Origin: Streptococcus varani
Lineage (GTDB): Bacteria > Bacillota > Bacilli > Lactobacillales > Streptococcaceae
DNA length: 64,000 nt
Direction of reading: 5' to 3'
NCBI RefSeq assembly: GCF_001375655.1
Contig: NZ_CTEN01000004.1
Coordinates: 1-64,000, forward strand
Each line of letters starts with the position of its first letter. The first letter of the stretch is position 1. The notes beneath the pieces were generated by a model. That model searched no databases. It was not told the DNA's origin and saw nothing but the letters and a program-made list of their open reading frames with translations. This document shows positions 48,014 through 58,314 of this stretch, one piece after another. The translations under genes and the position numbers were made by a program.

Positions 48014-48631
48014 TTACGCTTTGATGGCTGACAATATTTCCTGGGCTATCACACGATTGCCTAGCGGTGTTAAGTGCAGACCATCACTATAATATTCCAT
48101 ATGACCTTCTGTAATCGGATAAAGATTAACGAAGTGAACATTCAATTCTGTAGCAATAGAGGCAATAATCTCCGGTAAATCATTTTTAACAATCTCGTTA
48201 TTGAGTCCGAAACGACTGGTCGGAACATAAGGTGGAGAGACCAAAAAAACATCTGGTTGACTATCCAATTTGAGATAGGCTTTGACCAAATTGCGGTATT
48301 CTCTGATAAACTGTTCTTTGTTCCAGTATGCCGCTCGACTATCGTTACTACCAATCATGATAATAACAATATCTGCTTCAGCTTTAAGTGACTCTTGAGC
48401 GTTTTTTTCATTTAAATATGGATAATCAGAGGTGGATAACAAAGATCTACCGCTCATGCCATAATTCGATAGCTGATAATGTGTGCCAAGCAAGTCCAAA
48501 AGGATACTGGGATAGGCTTGTTCTTGACGATTTTCCAAACCATAGCCATAGGTCAAACTGTCTCCTACCGCTGAAATTTTTATAGCTCCTTGTCCTAAGG
48601 TTAGGACAGAAGGATTCATTACATCTTCCAT
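48014..48631 (-). CDS. SGNH/GDSL-family hydrolase
   Basis: A 205-aa esterase/lipase-like hydrolase of the SGNH fold. Block I is SAVGDSLTYGYGLENRQ (Ser nucleophile), block II GMSGRSLL, block III IGSNDSRA, and block V DGLHLTPLG (Asp and His). Related bacterial enzymes act on acyl esters or lysophospholipids. There is no signal peptide, so it is probably cytoplasmic. Two possible starts: ATG 48631 with GGAAGTGG just upstream, or ATG 48619. Confidence 0.82.
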   Translation of the reverse strand: MEDVMNPSVLTLGQGAIKISAVGDSLTYGYGLENRQEQAYPSILLDLLGTHYQLSNYGMSGRSLLSTSDYPYLNEKNAQESLKAEADIVIIMIGSNDSRAAYWNKEQFIREYRNLVKAYLKLDSQPDVFLVSPPYVPTSRFGLNNEIVKNDLPEIIASIATELNVHFVNLYPITEGHMEYYSDGLHLTPLGNRVIAQEILSAIKA

Positions 48632-48704
48632 TTTCCACTTCCTAAATCATTCATATACCTATTTTACCATCTTAGCCAGGATATGGAAACCATCTAATTT
48701 GTGA

Positions 48705-48716
48705 TATACTAGCTCT
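48705..48716 (+). promoter_or_regulatory. Extended -10 promoter of the FAD oxidoreductase (leaderless)
   Basis: TGA-TATACT (hexamer 48705-48710), six bases, ATG. No Shine-Dalgarno and no good -35. Confidence 0.58.
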
Positions 48717-49841
48717 ATGAAAAAAGAAATTATCATTATTGGTGGAGGCATTGTCGGTTCTACTGCTGCCTTTTACCTCTCCAGAGAATCCAAAGACCAT
48801 ATTACCTTGATCGATTCAGGCAACGGTACAGCAACGCGTGCTGCAGCAGGCATTATCTGTCCTTGGCTCTCTCAAAGACGCAATATGGATTGGTACAGAT
48901 TAACCTCTCAGGGAGCCAGCTTCTATCAAACATTAATGAACGATTTAAAGAAAGCCAATCTATCAGATCTACCTTACCAACAAAAAGGAACCTTAGTCTT
49001 CAAAAATAAAGTTCGTTTAGTAGAAAAACTCTATCATATTGCTAAAGAAAGACAGAAAAATGCTGAGATGATGGGGGATTTATCCCTCTATCCATCCCAA
49101 GAAATTCATGATTTGATACCCCAGCTCGAAGGCGATCAAGGTGCTGTTTTGGCTACTGGTGGAGGCCGTCTGGATGGCGCAGCTCTTCTTGATGCTTTAC
49201 AAGATCAATTTGTCAAAAATGGTGGAACTATTATTAAAGGGCAGGCCTCTCTAACCAAAAAAGAAACTGTCCAAGTGAATCAGCAGGAACTCGATTATGA
49301 TCAAATCATTCTAGCATCCGGCGCTTGGCTTCCTCAATTACTTGGGCCTCTCGGATATCAGGTTGATATTAGCCCACAAAAGGGGCAACTCTTCGAAGTT
49401 CAAACGGATTTTCAAACAGATAATTGGCCGGGATGTATGCTTCACGGAGAAATCGATATTCTTCCCTTTGAGAAAGGAAAATTGGTTATTGGTGCCAGTC
49501 ATGAAAATAAAAAGGGCTTCGATTTGAGTATAGATGAGGCTATCATTACCAAGATGAAAGAAACGGCTACGTCCCTTATACCTAGTTTAGCTAATTACTC
49601 CATTTCAAAAGTCCGTGTTGGAACCAGAGCTTACACTTCAGATTTCCTGCCCTTTTATGGGAATTTGAAGGATAATCCTAAGATTTGGGTGGCTAGTGGC
49701 CTGGGTTCTTCCGGACTAACATCTGGTCCCTTCATCGGCTGGCAATTGACAAAAGAAATGCTAGGTCAAAATCTTAATTTTGATCCAAGTCCCTATTCGC
49801 CAGAACAATACATAAAAAAAATCGAAGAGTCCTCAGACTAA
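48717..49841 (+). CDS. FAD-dependent amino-acid oxidoreductase (DadA/DAO-type)
   Basis: A 374-aa flavoprotein of the DAO superfamily. The N-terminal Rossmann motif is IIIGGGIVGSTAAFYLSRES. ATRAAAGIICPW is the FAD pyrophosphate loop of glycine/D-amino acid oxidase-like enzymes. The C-terminus has VGTRAYTSDFLPFYG and ASGLGSSGLTSGP, also typical. The substrate is unknown; D-amino acids are the default guess. It stands alone on the plus strand and converges with pyk at a shared hairpin. ATG 48717 lacks a ribosome site and follows the -10 box by 6 nt. Confidence 0.82.
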   Translation: MKKEIIIIGGGIVGSTAAFYLSRESKDHITLIDSGNGTATRAAAGIICPWLSQRRNMDWYRLTSQGASFYQTLMNDLKKANLSDLPYQQKGTLVFKNKVRLVEKLYHIAKERQKNAEMMGDLSLYPSQEIHDLIPQLEGDQGAVLATGGGRLDGAALLDALQDQFVKNGGTIIKGQASLTKKETVQVNQQELDYDQIILASGAWLPQLLGPLGYQVDISPQKGQLFEVQTDFQTDNWPGCMLHGEIDILPFEKGKLVIGASHENKKGFDLSIDEAIITKMKETATSLIPSLANYSISKVRVGTRAYTSDFLPFYGNLKDNPKIWVASGLGSSGLTSGPFIGWQLTKEMLGQNLNFDPSPYSPEQYIKKIEESSD

Positions 49842-49852
49842 TCGATTTTTTT
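49815..49852. terminator. Bidirectional terminator between the FAD oxidoreductase and pyk
   Basis: AAAAAATCGA...TCGATTTTTTTT with an inner AGTC-CTCA-GACT stem. It overlaps the last codons of the plus-strand gene and ends just before the pyk stop. Its A/T flanks suit both directions. Confidence 0.8.
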
Positions 49853-49857
49853 TATTT

Positions 49858-51363
49858 TTACATTACAGTACGAACACGCATTGTGTTAGTCGAACCAGAT
49901 ACACCAACTGGAACACCCGCTACGATAACGATGTTGTCACCTGGTTGAACAAGACCTTGCTCAAGAGCAACTTTTTCAGCCAACTCAAACATATCATCTG
50001 TTGATTTTGGTTTTTCAGTCACAACTGGAATGACACCCCAATTGATCATAAGCGACTTTTGAACTTTCTCAGTGAAAGTAATGGCCAAGATATCAGTGTC
50101 TGGACGGTATTTAGAAATTTGGCGAGCTGAGAAGCCTGTTTCCGTAACTGTTACAACCAATTTAATGTCCATTGAATTCGTCGCATCTTTAACTGCTGAT
50201 GCGATAACTTCTGTCTTAGAAGTACGGTCAAATGTTGAAGCATCTAAACGACCATATTCTTTCAAGAGTGATTGAGCGTTTTTATCAATGGTAGCCATTG
50301 TACGAACAGATTCAACTGGATATTTACCGTTAGCTGATTCACCAGAAAGCATTGTTGCATCAGTACCATCGATAACAGCGTTAAAAACGTCAGATACTTC
50401 TGAACGAGTTGCACGTGGCTTATCAGTCATAGTTTCCAACATATTTGTTGCTGTAATAACTGCCTTACCGACTGCGTTTACTTTGGTGATGATCATTTTT
50501 TGGTAAACTGGAACCATCTCAAATGGTACTTCAATACCCATGTCACCACGGGCAATCATGATACCGTCTGAAGCTTCAATGATCTCATCAATATTGTCGA
50601 TACCTTGTTGGTTTTCGATTTTAGAGAAAAGTTGTACGTGCTCATTACCAGTCTCACGTAAAATATTACGCACTGATTCAACATCATTAGCTGTACGTAC
50701 GAATGAAATGGCGATGAAATTAAGACCTTGCTCCAAACCAAATCGAATATCCGCATCATCACGATCAGCAAGCGCTGGGAAAGGAATCTTAGTGTAAGGA
50801 ATGTTTACACCCTTTTGTTTAGCAATGATACCATCGTTTTCAACAACAACTACGAATTCATGTGTGTCATAGTCTTTTTCGAGGACACGAAGACCAAGTT
50901 TACCATCGTCGATAAGAACTTGTTTACCAACTTCAACATCATCAAAGACATCCAATCCACCCGCTACGTTCAAGGCAATCACTTCACGAGTTGATTGAAT
51001 CCCTTGTTTAGTAGCAACACGGATAACTTCACCAGTTTTGTATGAGTATTCCTTTGCATCGTCTGCAAACAATTCCGTACGGATTTCTGGACCTTTCGTG
51101 TCCAAAAGGAAACCAACTTTTTGATTTGCAATCTCTTCTGCACGACGGACTGTTGCCATACGAGCACCTTGCTCAGCATGGTCACCATGTGAGAAGTTGA
51201 AACGAAAGACATTAGCCCCTTCAGTAATCAATTGAGCGATTTTTTCAGCAGACGCTTCAACATCGAGGCTCTCACCCCAATAGCCATCTTCACCGAACTT
51301 CTTACCACCACGGAATTCTACCGCAGGTCCGAGGGTTGCAACGATTTTAACACGTTTAAACAT
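49858..51363 (-). CDS. pyk: Pyruvate kinase
   Basis: A 501-aa glycolytic enzyme that transfers phosphate from PEP to ADP. The N-terminal motifs KIVATLGPAV and FRFNFSHGDH, the signature IMIARGDMGIEVPFE with the metal site nearby, and the ATNMLETMTDKPRATRSEVSDV loop are all present. The last residues end GVSGSTNTMRVRTVM as in streptococci. It follows pfkA by 30 nt, so the two glycolytic genes form an operon. Confidence 0.96.
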   Translation of the reverse strand: MFKRVKIVATLGPAVEFRGGKKFGEDGYWGESLDVEASAEKIAQLITEGANVFRFNFSHGDHAEQGARMATVRRAEEIANQKVGFLLDTKGPEIRTELFADDAKEYSYKTGEVIRVATKQGIQSTREVIALNVAGGLDVFDDVEVGKQVLIDDGKLGLRVLEKDYDTHEFVVVVENDGIIAKQKGVNIPYTKIPFPALADRDDADIRFGLEQGLNFIAISFVRTANDVESVRNILRETGNEHVQLFSKIENQQGIDNIDEIIEASDGIMIARGDMGIEVPFEMVPVYQKMIITKVNAVGKAVITATNMLETMTDKPRATRSEVSDVFNAVIDGTDATMLSGESANGKYPVESVRTMATIDKNAQSLLKEYGRLDASTFDRTSKTEVIASAVKDATNSMDIKLVVTVTETGFSARQISKYRPDTDILAITFTEKVQKSLMINWGVIPVVTEKPKSTDDMFELAEKVALEQGLVQPGDNIVIVAGVPVGVSGSTNTMRVRTVM

Positions 51364-51393
51364 TTTAAAATTACTCCTAAAATCTATTTCTAA

Positions 51394-52434
<1,041 letters not shown>

Positions 52435-52490
52435 TTAACTTAACTATTATACCATATAAGCCCATAAGTTGCTTGAGTTTTTCACCATTT

Positions 52491-55400
52491 TTAGCGAAAA
52501 ACCGTTTTCAGTGATAGTTCCTGTAAATCAACTTGTAATTGACTAGATTTGTCAACAAATAAGCCTTGTACCTGAATCGTTTTATTGGAATCTTGATAAT
52601 GAAGAACAACTGGAATATTTCCCGGGTAGGCCTGTAAAATAGCAGCTATCTCATCATCATGTTGCTTATTTTCTAAGAGTAACCAAAACTTCTCTAAATT
52701 TGGGCTATCCATAGAGTCCATGAGCAATTGCAAATGCCCATCCCGCTCTTGAATTTTACCTGTCATATAAACAATCAAACCCTCTTTGAGTTGTGCTGAA
52801 AAATGACGATAAGTATCCGGAAAAAGGGTTACATCCAATTTGTTTTTAGTGTCTGTCACCTGAAGAAAAGCCATTTGTTGCCCTGTTTTCTTGGTTCGAA
52901 TCGTGCGAATGGACTGTATTTGTACCAAGACTCTTGCTTTTTGCCCATCCAACAGATCAGCTACTGCCGTAAAGTCTTGATTAGAGTCCTTACTAATTTT
53001 TATCAGAGGATGTGGACTAATTCCAACACCGATAATAGATTGTTCCAACTCATATTTTTCACTATCTGAATAGTCTTCTGCTTCCATCCAACTATACTCT
53101 TCTTCTGCGAAGAAAGAGCCGAAGGCATCTGCGAAGACAAAGAGATTGTCCAGATTTTGGATAATTTTTTGACGATTTTTATCAAAAGAATCAAAAAGTC
53201 CCAACTGTATGAGCGGAGTTAAAGTTTCCGCTTTTTTATACTGACTAGGCAACTTTAGAATAAAATCTTCTACACTCTTAAAGGGTCTATTTTCGAGGAT
53301 CCAAAAGGAAAAATCTCTCGGAAAACCTTTGATATTCTTTAATCCCATAAAAATCTGTTTTTTATCAAAACGATCATGATAAGGAATATTATTGATGCTA
53401 AGTTTGGCAACCTCAAAGTCAAATTGCAGAGCATCTGTGATGTAATCACTGCTTGAATAATTAAGCATGATATCAAAGAAGACGTCTGGATAGTGCGTCT
53501 TAAAGAAAGCCAATTGGAAAGCCAGAGCTGAATAAGCATAGGCATGACTACGGTTAAACCCATAACCAGCGAATTTAGCCATCATCGCAAAGATACGTCT
53601 TGCTTTCTCCTCTACGTGTCCCAATTGTGATGCACCCGTAAGGAAAGCAGCCTCCATCTGTTGCATTTGCCCTGCATCCTTCTTGGACATGGCTCGCCTT
53701 AGCAAGTCGGCTTTACCAAGAGTAAAACCTGCATAGACCTGAGCAATCTGCATGACTTGCTCTTGGTAGAGCATGATACCATAGGTCGGTTGCAAAATCG
53801 ACGCAATGGATGCATCCAACAAATCAATTGCTTCTTGTCCATGTTTACGCTTGACGAAGTTATCAGCATAATCACTAGCACCAGGTCGATTGAGACTAGT
53901 CGTCGCTACTAAATCTTCAAAGCGAGTCGGCTTCACTCGTTTCAGCAGACTAATCGCTCCAGGTTGTTCAAACTGAAAGATTCCTTTTGTTTGACCAGCT
54001 GCAAAAAGTTCAAGCGTCTCCTTATCCTCTAAGTCAATCTTTTCAATATCTATTTGGATACCATATTTTTCAGCTACTGCTTCTTTCATCTTTTGGGCAA
54101 ACGTCAGATTTCGTAAACCCAAAAAGTCCATTTTTAGCAAACCATTGGCTTCAACAGCGTGAGCATCATACTGGGTAATCAGCATATCTTCCCCTTGTTT
54201 GAGAGGAATGACATCGGTCAAATCATTGTCGCTCATCACCACACCAGCTGCATGGATAGACGTCTGTCTCGGTTGGCCCTCGATGGCTTTAGCCAGAGCG
54301 TAGGCCTTTTGATACTCTAGCTTCGAATTCATGAGTTGGCGAAAGGAAGCACTTCGCTCATAAGCTGAGGTCAAACTATCGCGGAAGGAAATCTTTTTTG
54401 TGATATTACTTAACTCGTACTCTGGTGTTCCAAATCGTTTGAAAACATCCCGAATAGCCTGTCTGGCACCAAATGTTGAGTAGGTAACAATTTGGGCTGT
54501 GTGCATACTGCCATAGCGCTTTTGCACGTAGCGAAGAAATTCTGGCCGGTAAATATCTGGAATGTCGATATCAATATCCGGCATGCTGAAGCGTTCTTCA
54601 TTAAGGAAGCGTTCAAAGAGAAGATCATGCTTGACTGGATCAATACCTGTAATTTGAAGCGCATAAGCAACTAAACTTCCAACTGCTGAGCCGCGTCCCA
54701 TCCCCATGTAGTAACCCTGACTGCGACCAAAGCGCAGCAAATCCCAAACGATAAGGAAATAATCATCAAAGCCCATCTGGTGAATGATGGATAATTCTTT
54801 GTCTAATCTCTCCTGATAGACTGAACTCCCTAAACCTTTGATGCGTAAGCCTTCTTGAGCTCTTTCTCTTAATTCCTCGCACGCCACTCTTTCTCGATTA
54901 AAGCGAGGCAATTTCAGTTCCCTATCCAAGTCATAATGGATATCCGAAACCAGTTTCTCGAGGTTATCAATAGCTTGGGGAAATTTATCTGCAAAGAGGG
55001 CTTCTTGATGATTTGGTGAAATCAGTTCTTGATGAGAAGGAATATCTCCAACTTGATTCAGAGCGAGATTGTCCCGAATAGCGTGCAAGACTTGAATCGT
55101 CTCTACATCCTCTTCTTGAAAATAACGAACTGTATAGATTGGAAGTATGGGTTGTGCAAAATCTTGAGGACTGGTCTTTGGACTAACTCCAATATAATAT
55201 TTGATACCTAAATCTAGGTCTGCACTTTCTTCTTCAGCTGGAAGAATAAGAGCAACATCAGTCAAATACTGCCGAATGGAATCAAAATCTTTTTGCCCCA
55301 TCATCCGCGCTGTCGAAATCTTCATCAAATGCTGATAACCCTTACTATTGAGAGCTAAAAGCTGAATTCTTATTGGAATTTGTTTGTATTCAAGGTCTAA

Positions 55401-55595
55401 TTCACATCCGATTAAAGGACGGATACCAGCTTTATGACAGGCTTCCATAAAAGAGTAAGCTGCGTAAAGATTATTCTGGTCCATAATACCTAGGTAAGTA
55501 TAACCCAACTCCTTACCACGTGCCACGTATTTATCAATAGTCAGAATGCTGTCCATAAAGGTATAGACAGTCTTAGTATCTAATTGTGCCAGCAT
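52491..55595 (-). CDS. dnaE: DNA polymerase III subunit alpha
   Basis: A 1034-aa replicative polymerase of the short DnaE (DnaE3) type in low-GC Gram-positives, which works beside PolC in lagging-strand synthesis. The N-terminal PHP domain is present. The palm has MGMGRGSAVGSLVAYAL and the catalytic Asp triad region DIDIDIPD. FEQPGAISLLKRVKPTRFEDL, GFNRSHAYAYSALAFQLAFFK and a C-terminal OB domain follow. GGAGC precedes the ATG. It lies upstream of pfkA-pyk, a conserved streptococcal order. Confidence 0.95.
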   Translation of the reverse strand: MLAQLDTKTVYTFMDSILTIDKYVARGKELGYTYLGIMDQNNLYAAYSFMEACHKAGIRPLIGCELDLEYKQIPIRIQLLALNSKGYQHLMKISTARMMGQKDFDSIRQYLTDVALILPAEEESADLDLGIKYYIGVSPKTSPQDFAQPILPIYTVRYFQEEDVETIQVLHAIRDNLALNQVGDIPSHQELISPNHQEALFADKFPQAIDNLEKLVSDIHYDLDRELKLPRFNRERVACEELRERAQEGLRIKGLGSSVYQERLDKELSIIHQMGFDDYFLIVWDLLRFGRSQGYYMGMGRGSAVGSLVAYALQITGIDPVKHDLLFERFLNEERFSMPDIDIDIPDIYRPEFLRYVQKRYGSMHTAQIVTYSTFGARQAIRDVFKRFGTPEYELSNITKKISFRDSLTSAYERSASFRQLMNSKLEYQKAYALAKAIEGQPRQTSIHAAGVVMSDNDLTDVIPLKQGEDMLITQYDAHAVEANGLLKMDFLGLRNLTFAQKMKEAVAEKYGIQIDIEKIDLEDKETLELFAAGQTKGIFQFEQPGAISLLKRVKPTRFEDLVATTSLNRPGASDYADNFVKRKHGQEAIDLLDASIASILQPTYGIMLYQEQVMQIAQVYAGFTLGKADLLRRAMSKKDAGQMQQMEAAFLTGASQLGHVEEKARRIFAMMAKFAGYGFNRSHAYAYSALAFQLAFFKTHYPDVFFDIMLNYSSSDYITDALQFDFEVAKLSINNIPYHDRFDKKQIFMGLKNIKGFPRDFSFWILENRPFKSVEDFILKLPSQYKKAETLTPLIQLGLFDSFDKNRQKIIQNLDNLFVFADAFGSFFAEEEYSWMEAEDYSDSEKYELEQSIIGVGISPHPLIKISKDSNQDFTAVADLLDGQKARVLVQIQSIRTIRTKKTGQQMAFLQVTDTKNKLDVTLFPDTYRHFSAQLKEGLIVYMTGKIQERDGHLQLLMDSMDSPNLEKFWLLLENKQHDDEIAAILQAYPGNIPVVLHYQDSNKTIQVQGLFVDKSSQLQVDLQELSLKTVFR

Positions 55596-55693
55596 GATAA
55601 GCTCCTTTTCATTAAGAATTTTTGATCCTTTTTCTTTCTTTTTCTATTATACAAAAAAATCAGCTAAAATACTTGCATTTTCCCCAAATATAG

Positions 55694-55713
55694 TGTATTA
55701 TGTAGTTAATACA
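55694..55713 (+). promoter_or_regulatory. Putative operator of the YtrA-type regulator
   Basis: TGTATTA-TGTAGT-TAATACA: 7-bp arms with a 6-nt spacer, upstream of the GntR-ABC operon. A further TGTATTA half-site occurs at 55751-55757. Autoregulation is inferred. Confidence 0.45.
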
Positions 55714-55777
55714 AATATACAGTTTTATTGTAGTGATTTTTAATCCTTCTGTATTAAAGTATAAGAAAGGTGAAAAT

Positions 55778-56161
55778 ATGGCTTGGAAATTTGACAATAA
55801 CATTCCTATCTATATTCAGATAAGCAGTGCTATTAAGTTACAGATTGTAACCAAACAACTGAAATCTGGTGATAAACTACCTACTGTTCGGGATTTAGCT
55901 GAAACAGCTGGCGTCAACCCCAACACAGTACAGCGTGCTCTATCGGATTTGGAAACGGAAGGATTTGTTTACTCTGTTCGGACAACTGGACGTTTCGTGA
56001 CAGACAATTCAAATCTCATCAATCAAACTCGTGTCGAACTAGCACAAAAGGAATTAAGTAATTTCGTGTCCAATATGCTGGATCTTGGTTTTGAAAAAGT
56101 AGATTTGGTTAATCAGTTGGATAGATATCTGAATGGAGAAAAACATGAACAAACAATTTAA
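55778..56161 (+). CDS. GntR-family regulator, YtrA type
   Basis: About 127 aa. The N-terminal winged helix of the GntR family is complete (PIYIQISSAIKLQIVTKQL, GDKLPTVRDLAETAGVNPNTVQRAL, LETEGFVYSVRTTGRFV). The short helical C-terminus, with no ligand domain, is the YtrA subclass, whose members repress linked ABC transporter genes. ATG 55778 has AAAGGTG upstream; the longer frame starts at 55733. The ABC gene begins just before its stop. Confidence 0.9.
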   Translation: MAWKFDNNIPIYIQISSAIKLQIVTKQLKSGDKLPTVRDLAETAGVNPNTVQRALSDLETEGFVYSVRTTGRFVTDNSNLINQTRVELAQKELSNFVSNMLDLGFEKVDLVNQLDRYLNGEKHEQTI

Positions 56162-56852
56162 TCTTGTAGAAATCCAGCAGCTTTCAAAATCCTATAGCGG
56201 TTTAGTTGCCCTCAATAATATTAATTTGACCTTAGAAGCTGGGAAAATTTATGGTTTACTTGGACCAAACGGTTCCGGTAAAACAACCCTTATCAAACTC
56301 TTGAATGGGCTTTTACAGCCAGAATACGGACAAATCCTTATCAATGGGCGCATGCCTTCTCCTGAAACCAAACAAGTTGTTTCTTACTTGCCGGATACAA
56401 CTTATTTGGATGAGAATATGAAAGTTTTGGATGCCCTTGCTTTCTTTAAAGATTTTTATGCTGACTTTGATAGCCAACGTGCTCAACATCTCTTAGAAGA
56501 TTTAAAAATCGACCCGACTAGTCGTATGCGCCATCTTTCAAAAGGAAATAAAGAAAAAGTACAATTGATCTTGGTAATGAGTCGTCAGGCTCAACTCTAC
56601 ATCTTGGATGAACCAATCGGCGGTGTCGACCCTGCGGCTCGTGACTATATTCTCAGAACGATCGTGAACAACTATTCTCCAACTGCTTCTGTCCTTCTAT
56701 CAACCCATTTGATTTCAGATGTAGAACAAATTCTTGATGAGGTCATTTTCCTAAAAAATGGCAGTGTTGTTCGTCAAGGAAATGTGGATGATTTACGTAT
56801 CGAAAGTGGCCTTTCAATTGATCAGCTCTTCCGAGATGAATTCAAGGCCTAG
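56145..56852 (+). CDS. ABC transporter ATP-binding protein
   Basis: About 235 aa with a full ATPase core: Walker A GPNGSGKTTLIKLL, signature HLSKGNKEKVQLIL, Walker B LYILDEPIGGVD and switch His in LLSTHLISDV. The DEP-I-GGVD and short size are typical of ABC-2 exporters governed by YtrA-type repressors. Start at ATG 56145 (MNKQFNLVEI), where GGAG lies at good spacing; ATG 56133 sits inside that ribosome site. It overlaps the GntR stop by 17 nt and precedes a membrane partner. Confidence 0.9.
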   Translation: MNKQFNLVEIQQLSKSYSGLVALNNINLTLEAGKIYGLLGPNGSGKTTLIKLLNGLLQPEYGQILINGRMPSPETKQVVSYLPDTTYLDENMKVLDALAFFKDFYADFDSQRAQHLLEDLKIDPTSRMRHLSKGNKEKVQLILVMSRQAQLYILDEPIGGVDPAARDYILRTIVNNYSPTASVLLSTHLISDVEQILDEVIFLKNGSVVRQGNVDDLRIESGLSIDQLFRDEFKA

Positions 56853-56872
56853 TTGAGGAAGGAGATAATAAT

Positions 56873-57688
56873 ATGTTTGGAAAATTATTAAAATACGAGT
56901 TTAAAGCACCCGGTAAGTGGTATCTTAGTCTTTATGCTATTGCAGGACTTCTATCCGTGATCCTTGGTTTCTGGGTCAGAGCGATGATTCAAAGAGATTT
57001 GGCACAAACGAGTAGCGATTCTGTAATGACAGGATCTGGTCCTGAAACTGTATTTTTTGTTTTCATGATTATTGCTTTTGTAGTGCTCATTGTCAGCCTC
57101 ATGTTTGCAACATTTTTCCTAGTAGTCAGTCGCTTTTATAGTAATGTTTATGGTAGGCAGGGCTATTTGACTATGACACTTCCTATTTCTAGCCATCAGT
57201 TAATACTTAGTAAATTGGTTGCTGCTCTTATCTGGTATTTTTTGGCTACTTTGACAGTTTTGCTTGGTCTTATCCTCATTGGTTTACTAAGTTTATCATC
57301 AGATACTCAAGCTTTAAATGAGTTCATGAGATCATTTTTAGTTTCTCTTCCTAATATGAACAACTTCCCTATCTTTGAAATGATTACTTACCTTTTCTCA
57401 AATTTTGTTTCCACTACCATGAGTATTTTGGTTGGGTATTTCGCTATTTCTTTAGGACAACTTTTCAGAGATCATCGTATCCTCTTAGCCATCGCTTTCT
57501 TTATTGGCCTGCAATTCGTAGTTGGAATTATCCAGTATCTCTCTGGTTTAGCAACCGTTTATACTTACTCAGAAACAAATATTTCCATTGCACCAAACCC
57601 ATTCTTTATCGGTGTCAATATCCTCTTAGCCATTGGCTTCTATTTTGGAACACATTTTATTATGACTAAAAAATTAAACCTTCAATAA
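56873..57688 (+). CDS. ABC-2 type membrane protein
   Basis: A 271-aa integral membrane protein with six hydrophobic segments (about 20-38, 64-90, 115-140, 170-195, 203-225, 245-262). MFGKLLKYEFKAPGKW and the YGRQGYLTMTLPISSHQLILSKLV loop are common to bacterial ABC-2 permeases in YtrA-linked operons. It partners the upstream ATPase. The cargo is unknown; envelope stress or peptide antibiotic export is a usual suggestion for this family. Confidence 0.8.
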   Translation: MFGKLLKYEFKAPGKWYLSLYAIAGLLSVILGFWVRAMIQRDLAQTSSDSVMTGSGPETVFFVFMIIAFVVLIVSLMFATFFLVVSRFYSNVYGRQGYLTMTLPISSHQLILSKLVAALIWYFLATLTVLLGLILIGLLSLSSDTQALNEFMRSFLVSLPNMNNFPIFEMITYLFSNFVSTTMSILVGYFAISLGQLFRDHRILLAIAFFIGLQFVVGIIQYLSGLATVYTYSETNISIAPNPFFIGVNILLAIGFYFGTHFIMTKKLNLQ

Positions 57689-57699
57689 TCTCTATAATT

Positions 57700-57725
57700 C
57701 GGTGGCCGAAGGGCCACCTTTTTAA
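57700..57725 (+). terminator. Terminator of the GntR-ABC operon
   Basis: GGTGGCC-GAAG-GGCCACC followed by TTTTT: strong GC stem with GNRA-like loop. Confidence 0.92.
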
Positions 57726-57729
57726 AAAA

Positions 57730-57756
57730 GAAAAAAGCATCGTTTCCAATGCTTTG
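57730..57756 (-). terminator. tRNA-Ser terminator
   Basis: AAAGCAT...ATGCTTT followed by TTTCTTTT on the minus strand, just beyond the tRNA 3' end. Confidence 0.75.
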
Positions 57757-57762
57757 ACTTTA

Positions 57763-57850
57763 CGGAAGACATGGGATTCGAACCCACGCACGCTGTTACA
57801 CGCCTACCGCGTTTCCAACACGGCCTCTTAAGCCACTTGAGTAATCTTCC
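57763..57850 (-). tRNA. tRNA-Ser (GGA anticodon)
   Basis: The minus strand folds as an 88-nt class II tRNA. Acceptor GGAAGAT/GTCTTCC with discriminator G, anticodon stem CCGTG/CGCGG around the loop TTGGAAA (anticodon GGA), a long variable arm, and the T-loop GGTTCGAATCC. CCA is not encoded. It reads UCC/UCU codons. It is directly downstream of ssrA on the same strand. Confidence 0.95.
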
Positions 57851-57861
57851 AAATAAAATTA

Positions 57862-58206
57862 TGGAGCCGGTGGGAGTCGAACCCACGTCCAAACATCTGC
57901 TAACTTATTCGTCTACAACTATAGGTTATGTATTGATTTAACAAGACTTTGACACATAACTCAGGCCCAAATCTTACGAGTCAGTTGATCTCTTGCAAAA
58001 GTTCCTGACAGACTCTTGCCGTAGCTTGCTATTTTAAGACCAATGCACAAACACAAGCAATTTGAGATTGGTCACACCCGCTGTTTTTTAGGCAGCTAAA
58101 GCGTAAGAGTTTGTATTTTTTGCAGTTATATTTAAACTGAGCGGTTACGCCGCCATTCGAGTTGCAGAACAAGCCTCATAATGCCTGTCGAATCCGTAAC
58201 GACCCC
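57862..58206 (-). ncRNA. ssrA: Transfer-messenger RNA
   Basis: About 345 nt. The 5' end GGGGTCGTTACGGATTCGAC and the 3' end GTTCGACTCCCACCGGCTCC(A) form the tRNA-like domain with an encoded CCA. The tag reading frame, GCA then AAAAATACAAACTCTTACGC and so on, encodes AKNTNSYALAA followed by TAA, the streptococcal degradation tag. Several pseudoknot hairpins are visible between. It rescues stalled ribosomes with SmpB. Confidence 0.96.
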
Positions 58207-58302
58207 TAATTTCGTTACGAAGCATATTATATCAAAATATTTTAGAAAAGGCAAAATAATTTTTCAATCGACATTAAAATCAGAAAAATTCTCTTTATAT
58301 GG

Positions 58303-58314
58303 TACAATTAACTT
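58303..58314 (+). promoter_or_regulatory. Extended -10 promoter of the TVP38-like gene (leaderless)
   Basis: TGG-TACAAT (hexamer 58303-58308), six bases, ATG. No Shine-Dalgarno. Confidence 0.6.
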
